Shown here: piece after piece, positions 59,705-64,000 of the stretch
Numbering within the stretch: the first letter of the stretch is position 1
Layout: each line of letters opens with the position of its first letter
NCBI GenBank assembly: GCA_022824945.1
Contig: JAJDYX010000010.1
Coordinates: 1-64,000, forward strand
DNA length: 64,000 nucleotides
Reading direction: 5' to 3'
Source: Candidatus Latescibacterota bacterium
GTDB taxonomy: Bacteria; Latescibacterota; UBA2968
Made by a program: the position numbers and the translations under genes
The notes under the pieces: model-generated
What the model saw: only the letters and a program-made list of their open reading frames with translations
Told to the model about the DNA's origin: nothing
Database searches by the model: none

Positions 59705-61457
59705 CACCAACTCGTGCCTTTGTGTGAGCGACAACAGCTTCTACAAAACCGTAAAATAAAGGGGCTGGTTGTTCGAGGCGCGACTTAAATTCGGGATGAG
59801 CTTGCGTAGCCACAAAAAAAGGATGATCGGGTAACTCGATAAATTCCATGAGTTTGGTGCCATCTTCTCGGCGGTGATACCCGGAAAAAATCAGGCCAAA
59901 TTCATCGAGCAAATCGACAAATTTGGGCGATACTTCATAGCGATGGCGATGGCGTTCAATCACACAGCGCTCACTTTCGAGAAGCACACCCAAACGGAAA
60001 GCCTCAGCCGGATTCTTTCTTAGTTGATCGATGCGCCAGGCGTCTTCTTCCAGGCGTCCCGTGCGTTCATACAGATCGAGTACGACACTCTCGCGGCGCA
60101 GTACGGCCACATATCCACCCAGACGCATCGTACCGCCAAAACGACTTTCTTCCATAATTTCCCGTTGGCTCATCTGAATATCGATTACAGCATGGGGTGT
60201 ATCGGGATCATTTTCTGCCGAATTGGCATCTTCCAACCCCACCACATTTCGCGCATATTCAACAATGGCCATCTGAAGCCCATAACACAGTCCGAGGAAT
60301 GGCAGACCATTTTCTCGCGCATAGCGAATGGCTTCAATCACCCCTTCAGCCCCTCCTTCACCAAAGGCACCCGGCACAATAATGCCATCAAATTCTCCAA
60401 GCACATCTTCGCCTCCCCCCATTTCGAGGCTGGACGAATCAATCCATGAAATATCGATGCGCGTGTCTAAATTAGCACCGGCGTGTTCGAGAGATTGGTT
60501 CACAGAAATGTATGAATCTGTAAATTCGTAATCGCCGATCTCGACATACTTCCCAACCATCGCCACTTTAACCGTCTGTGAAGGTTGACGAATCTTCTGT
60601 ACTAACTGCGTCCACCGCGTCCAGTCGGGTTCTTTTTTGGGTTTCAACCCCAGGTGTGCGAGCATTTTAACACCGACCTGCTCACTTTCATAATGGATCG
60701 GAACCTGATACACGATATCTAAATCTGGCGCAGAAATAATGCGGTCTTTTGGGATATTGGCCGAAACTTCAATTTTGCGTTTTCTCACCTCATCAATCGG
60801 TCGCGTGGCGCGGCAAATAATAAAGTCGGGCACCATACCATGCCCGCTGAGCAGTTTGACCGCGTGTTGCGTGGGTTTGGTCTTCATCTCATTGATATGA
60901 TCGGGTACGGGCAAATAGCTAACCAGCACATACATAATATTGGCCTCACCAATTTCTCGCTCCAGCCCCTTCATTGCAAAGAAAAATGGGATATTCTCAT
61001 CGTCGCCAATGGTGCCACCAATTTCGACCAGTGCGATATCGGATCCCTGTGCCGCATGCTGAACCCGATTCTTGATCTCGTCAGTAATATGTGGGATTGG
61101 CTGAACGGTTTGTCCGAGATATTCGCCCCGCCGCTCGCGCTCGATAACCGCGTGGTAAATTTGTCCGGTTGTAAGGTTGTTCGTGCGGGGCAAATCCAGG
61201 CCGAGAAACCGCTCGTAGTTGCCCAAATCGAGATCGATCTCGCCCCCGTCATCCGTGACCCACACCTCGCCATGTTCTGTGGGCCTGAGGGTTCCGGCAT
61301 CGTAATTCAAATAGGGATCGATCTTTATGGCCGTGGCTTTATAGCCGTAATACTGCAAAATTTTACCGATAGAAGCCGTGGCGAGTCCTTTCCCCACGCC
61401 ACTGATCACCCCCCCGGCAACCACGATGTATTTTGGTTCGCGATCATTTTTTTTCAC
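59676..61457 (-). CDS. pyrG: CTP synthase
   Basis: The 593-residue protein has an N-terminal amidoligase domain (YIVVAGGVISGVGKGLATASIG; IKIDPYLNYDAGTLRP) and a C-terminal glutaminase (LGLCYGLQMAIVEYARN with the nucleophile Cys; HPEFKSR). It converts UTP to CTP. GTG 61457 has GGAGG six bases ahead; the upstream frame is not family-like. It is about 50 residues longer than E. coli PyrG, partly from an insert before ERHRHRYEVSP that includes YERTGRLEEDAWRIDQL. Confidence 0.96.
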   Translation of the reverse strand: MKKNDREPKYIVVAGGVISGVGKGLATASIGKILQYYGYKATAIKIDPYLNYDAGTLRPTEHGEVWVTDDGGEIDLDLGNYERFLGLDLPRTNNLTTGQIYHAVIERERRGEYLGQTVQPIPHITDEIKNRVQHAAQGSDIALVEIGGTIGDDENIPFFFAMKGLEREIGEANIMYVLVSYLPVPDHINEMKTKPTQHAVKLLSGHGMVPDFIICRATRPIDEVRKRKIEVSANIPKDRIISAPDLDIVYQVPIHYESEQVGVKMLAHLGLKPKKEPDWTRWTQLVQKIRQPSQTVKVAMVGKYVEIGDYEFTDSYISVNQSLEHAGANLDTRIDISWIDSSSLEMGGGEDVLGEFDGIIVPGAFGEGGAEGVIEAIRYARENGLPFLGLCYGLQMAIVEYARNVVGLEDANSAENDPDTPHAVIDIQMSQREIMEESRFGGTMRLGGYVAVLRRESVVLDLYERTGRLEEDAWRIDQLRKNPAEAFRLGVLLESERCVIERHRHRYEVSPKFVDLLDEFGLIFSGYHRREDGTKLMEFIELPDHPFFVATQAHPEFKSRLEQPAPLFYGFVEAVVAHTKARVGDAPVAKKNV

Positions 61458-61481
61458 AATGTGCCTCCATCTGTGTTCGAC

Positions 61482-61511
61482 AAAAGAAAATCGGCGGGAA
61501 TTTACCGCCGA
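61482..61511 (-). terminator. Hairpin between gatC and pyrG
   Basis: TCGGCGG / CCGCCGA stem with a 7-base loop. On the minus strand it is followed by TTTTCTTTTG. It can end gatC transcripts or attenuate pyrG, which starts about 25 bases later. Confidence 0.6.
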
Positions 61512-61520
61512 CACTTATGC

Positions 61521-61808
61521 TTATTCAATCACTCTGGGGACGCGAAAGTGGCCTTGTCCAGAAAGCGGGGCATTCGCCAGCGCATCCGACCGATCCAATG
61601 ACTGTCCCATGACATCGTCCCGAAACGCATTTTCCAGGGGGAGTACATGCGCTGTCGGGGTTACCTCTGTTGTATCGAGTTGATCAAGTGCCGCAACATA
61701 TTCGAGCATGCGGTTCAAGTCTTCGATTAGTTGCGCCTCATCTTCCGGCGCAAAATCCAGGCGCGCAAGTTGCGCCACTTTTTTTACATCATCTTTTGAA
61801 ACAGGCAT
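61521..61808 (-). CDS. gatC: Asp/Glu-tRNA amidotransferase subunit C
   Basis: The 95-residue GatC has the family N-terminus VSKDDVKKVAQLARLDFAPEDE, then LNRMLEYVAALDQLDTTEVTPTAHV and FRDDV, and ends GHFRVPRVIE. It stabilises GatA-GatB in making Gln-tRNA or Asn-tRNA from mischarged precursors. gatA and gatB are not in the window. ATG 61808 is chosen; a TTG four codons upstream is possible. Confidence 0.93.
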   Translation of the reverse strand: MPVSKDDVKKVAQLARLDFAPEDEAQLIEDLNRMLEYVAALDQLDTTEVTPTAHVLPLENAFRDDVMGQSLDRSDALANAPLSGQGHFRVPRVIE

Positions 61809-61813
61809 AGTGG

Positions 61814-61931
61814 TTACCAATGGAATGCGTTGAGCAAGTCATCGGGGAGTGGCTCAAAAAAGTTGTGTTCGACCTCTTCTTCTGGCGCGAAATCCAGGTG
61901 TGCCAGTTACGCCACTTTTTGTACATAATCT
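61814..61931 (-). pseudogene. Truncated, nonsense-mutated copy of the gatC start
   Basis: On the minus strand, 61931-61878 repeats 61794-61741 (inside gatC) with 46 of 54 bases identical by hand alignment. It would read DYVQKVA-stop-LAHLDFAPEEE, where the gatC Gln codon CAA has become TAA. Beyond that the sequence departs from gatC and ends at a stop at 61814-61816. It overlaps the stop codon of the next gene upstream. Confidence 0.65.
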
Positions 61932-62934
61932 ATGATTTATTCAGGATAAACTGAAAATCTTGAGAAGTTGCTTCTCGCAACCTGTGCTCTACTTTTTTTA
62001 GTCCAAAAATTTGATTTCCGTATTTATAGCTAAACTGAGTAGATTTTTGTAATTCATTATTTTGGAATATTTCTCCTGGTCCTATTCCTATTGTGCAAGC
62101 TCTGAAGTCATCAAAACGTATATGCCTATCGTGACCATACATCCCAAAAATCTGGCCTCTAGGCATATATACATTGAGTGTATTGATATTACTGTAATTG
62201 TCAAATTCCCACTCAAATATTTGTCTTATCTGTTCGCACATCTGCTCGTTTAAATTTGGGCGATATGAGTAAATAGTAATAGATGATACTGACGATTTAC
62301 TATCGAAGAATTCAAGCAATTTAAAGAGTCCGTTAGATTGTGTGTCAATGTACTCGAAGGCATACCGGTCGACAATAACCACTTCTTCTGAATACATGGC
62401 AAGCGGCTGAAACCGTTCTTCCCATATATGCTGTATTATCTGCCCTTTAGAAAGATTACTCTGAGCAAGGTCCTCCACATTCTTTATTTTTTGCGATAGA
62501 TGCACATTTCTCAATATAGTAGCTTCGATATCCGCAGTAGCTCTATATACAACGGGGCTGTCTTCATCAATCCCTAGTGTGTAAGCGCGTACATCTTCCA
62601 TTAAAGCAATATCAAACTTGTTTTGATAATCATCCAAATCTCCAAGGGCTTCTACATTTGCCCAGTTGACATCAATGTACCTACATTTTTTGAATGCACG
62701 TGAAAATTTCGCATTCGTTTCAGCTTTTTTTTTCAAGGCGTTCTGCCATCTATCCTTGAATGTATCTTTTAAATTTTTTATTTGATTATCGATTGTTTTA
62801 TCTGTACTGTCTAACGTTTCCAGAACACCGTGGGCTTCCCAGCAATTTAGAAGAGTTGAAATGGCTGATATCTCTGCTTCAAGTGCGTCTGGTTCAACCG
62901 CGAATTTCACTAACACCTCTCCCCCCTTATTCAC
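61930..62934 (-). CDS. Hypothetical protein, partner of the AAA ATPase gene
   Basis: The 334-residue soluble protein is rather AT-rich. The N-terminal half is helical (ALEAEISAISTLLNCWEAHG). The centre has a strand EEVVIVDRYAFEYID and SSVSSITIYSYRPNLNEQM. The C-terminal part holds YGHDRHIRFDDFRACTIGIGPG. The HDRxIR-type element after a VDRYA strand loosely resembles phospholipase-D-like/MIT_C folds, but the match is only by eye. Its start overlaps the ATPase stop by about 8 bases, so they form one unit. The function is unknown; an effector in a defence-type pair is a guess. Confidence 0.75.
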   Translation of the reverse strand: MNKGGEVLVKFAVEPDALEAEISAISTLLNCWEAHGVLETLDSTDKTIDNQIKNLKDTFKDRWQNALKKKAETNAKFSRAFKKCRYIDVNWANVEALGDLDDYQNKFDIALMEDVRAYTLGIDEDSPVVYRATADIEATILRNVHLSQKIKNVEDLAQSNLSKGQIIQHIWEERFQPLAMYSEEVVIVDRYAFEYIDTQSNGLFKLLEFFDSKSSVSSITIYSYRPNLNEQMCEQIRQIFEWEFDNYSNINTLNVYMPRGQIFGMYGHDRHIRFDDFRACTIGIGPGEIFQNNELQKSTQFSYKYGNQIFGLKKVEHRLREATSQDFQFILNKS

Positions 62935-64000
62935 CCATTAGTTCGTTAAATCCCTCATCAAAGAAGCCGTGCGGCCACTCGTCAGTGAAATCACCATCTT
63001 CGTCAAGTTCCAGAACCTCTATCTTGCTACCCTCATCGCCAGGGTTTACGTAAATCACTGAAACGTCATTAGGGTTAAGTGTTTCTTCCCGGATATGTCG
63101 CTGAATACGCCGTATCAGCAGTTCGCTGTGCGTTTCGACTATCCACTGCTTCTCCTCCTTGCCCTTACTTGTCTCAATCATCAAATCGGCGATGTTAGCC
63201 TGAAGTCTGGGGTGAAGATGTATCTCCGGTTGTTCGACACAGATTATTGCGTTTTTCTCTCGGGTTAGGCCTTCGGTTATTATTGGTAATAGCTGATTTA
63301 TTCCAAATCCTACGTCAGCAAGGGTTACCGGAGTTTTCGTATTCTTGTCACTAAGGGCAATGGAAACATATTTCCCTGCCAATGTTTCATCTCCAAATTC
63401 GCTAACCTCTAGTTTGTAAGGAATGTCAAAGTGACCAAACCACTCATTCACCTTTTGCATAGTATTGGCATTGTGATAGAGAATATGAGGTGTGTACTCC
63501 CCTCGGACACCTGCCGAGGCCCGTCTTCCGCCTGAAACTGTATAAAACCTTTCCGGGTAATTCCGCAAGGGCCCCATATGAGTAATTGAACGCAGGAGAA
63601 AATCGTAACTTATCGGAATATATTTATGAGTATGAGAAAGTTTCGCTATCTGTTCTGGTGTCGTTTTTCGTAGCAGTCCCTTTATTTGTTTCAGTATCAG
63701 TTCTAATATCTGTTTTCTATTCAAAGGTTCCTCAACGTCTTCTTCTTGTTGTAGGGCGAATTCTAACCTTTTTTGTATCTCCGGTATATATTCCTTTACC
63801 AGTTTTTCTGTTTGTTCAGGTGTTTTTACCAATTTTTGAAGTAGATCTTCCGACATCTGATCCAGTCCAGGTATATCCAGTTCTGGCAGGAAACTGAAGG
63901 GGTAAAAAAATGTAGATGATTGGATTCTCGGAAATTTTTCACGACTAAAATCCATATTTGCAATTGATAGATGTGACCTATCCCACAAATTTTTATCGGG
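62927..64000 (-). CDS. AAA-family ATPase with DUF3696-like C-terminus (partial)
   Basis: The frame is open to the right window edge, so the N-terminus (with Walker A) is missing. The visible 357 residues hold an internal helical segment with EYIPEIQKRLEFALQ. The OLD/SMC-like C-terminal ATPase elements follow: VTLADVGFGINQLLPII (signature), NAIICVEQPEIHLHPRLQANIADL (Walker B) and WIVETHSELLIRRIQRHI (switch His). The DUF3696-type ending is SKIEVLELDEDGDF...WPHGFFDEGF. Proteins of this type occur in many anti-phage and mobile-element loci. A nearby TTG at 63988 is not a convincing start. Confidence 0.85.
   Translation of the reverse strand, partial: PDKNLWDRSHLSIANMDFSREKFPRIQSSTFFYPFSFLPELDIPGLDQMSEDLLQKLVKTPEQTEKLVKEYIPEIQKRLEFALQQEEDVEEPLNRKQILELILKQIKGLLRKTTPEQIAKLSHTHKYIPISYDFLLRSITHMGPLRNYPERFYTVSGGRRASAGVRGEYTPHILYHNANTMQKVNEWFGHFDIPYKLEVSEFGDETLAGKYVSIALSDKNTKTPVTLADVGFGINQLLPIITEGLTREKNAIICVEQPEIHLHPRLQANIADLMIETSKGKEEKQWIVETHSELLIRRIQRHIREETLNPNDVSVIYVNPGDEGSKIEVLELDEDGDFTDEWPHGFFDEGFNELMGE

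Noticed and set aside
1..64000. tRNA or rRNA genes
   Set aside because: The intergenic gaps were read by eye and none showed a cloverleaf with a GGTTCRA T-loop or rRNA-like sequence; a tRNAscan run would settle it.

Overview
This 64 kb window comes from a diderm (Gram-negative) bacterium. The supporting genes are bamD, an lptC-lptA-lptB lipopolysaccharide-export set, rpoN, several lipoprotein signal peptides and RND/adaptor efflux genes. Several secreted proteins (cohesin/dockerin-like, LRR, CARDB, lamin-tail-domain repeats with a FlgD-Ig/type-A-sorting-like C-terminus) are typical of the FCB group and of candidate phyla such as Latescibacterota. That placement is an inference from gene style; no marker phylogeny was run. 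Most genes sit on moderately GC-rich DNA. Two stretches stand out as more AT-rich: about 32.6-33.2 kb, and 61.9-64.0 kb at the right edge.

Layout: (1) 0-4.3 kb holds a secreted cohesin/dockerin/LRR/CARDB protein and an AlbA_2/HATPase-type regulator. (2) 4.3-11.8 kb, minus strand, holds purL, rfbC, purB, two very small genes and a ribokinase. (3) 12.0-14.1 kb, plus strand, holds bamD, nadD, a small unknown and zapA, followed by a convergent GT2 glycosyltransferase. (4) 15.1-18.2 kb holds a DUF512 radical-SAM protein, der and a MerR-type regulator. (5) 18.4-27.6 kb is a classic information-processing superoperon: rimP, nusA, infB, DUF503, rbfA, truB, ribF, rpsO, pnp. It is followed by asnS and leuS, with gcvT convergent. 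(6) 32.6-34.8 kb is an AT-rich patch with an HTH/coiled-coil gene, a small coiled-coil membrane protein and a YfgM-like TPR protein. (7) 35.0-49.0 kb is a six-gene minus-strand efflux operon. (8) 49.1-55.0 kb holds fdhD, an HU/IHF gene, a small conserved unknown, a 998-residue lamin-tail-repeat surface protein and an unknown gene. (9) 55.0-61.8 kb, minus strand, holds gatC, pyrG, lptC, lptA, lptB, a MOSC protein and rpoN. (10) 61.9-64.0 kb holds a probable accessory or defence pair: a DUF3696-type AAA ATPase running off the edge, and an unknown partner.

The most unusual locus is the efflux operon. In order it encodes an ABC ATPase, an ABC-2 permease fused to a catalytically degenerate M1-peptidase-like domain plus a golvesin-like domain, an HlyD-type adaptor lipoprotein, an RND pump, a 1570-residue protein joining a complete RND pump to an ABC ATPase, and a final ABC-2-type permease. 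In the fusion, the nucleotide-binding domain appears to be interrupted by a multi-helix membrane insertion before its Walker A motif. The genes overlap or lie within 12 bp of each other, and the block is bounded by a hairpin on each side. It therefore reads as one system that combines ATP-driven and ion-driven export.

A second notable point is the junction at 61.8-61.9 kb. A 54-bp, roughly 85% identical copy of the start region of gatC lies exactly where the accessory pair begins, as expected for a past insertion or rearrangement there. No tRNA, rRNA or CRISPR array was recognised.
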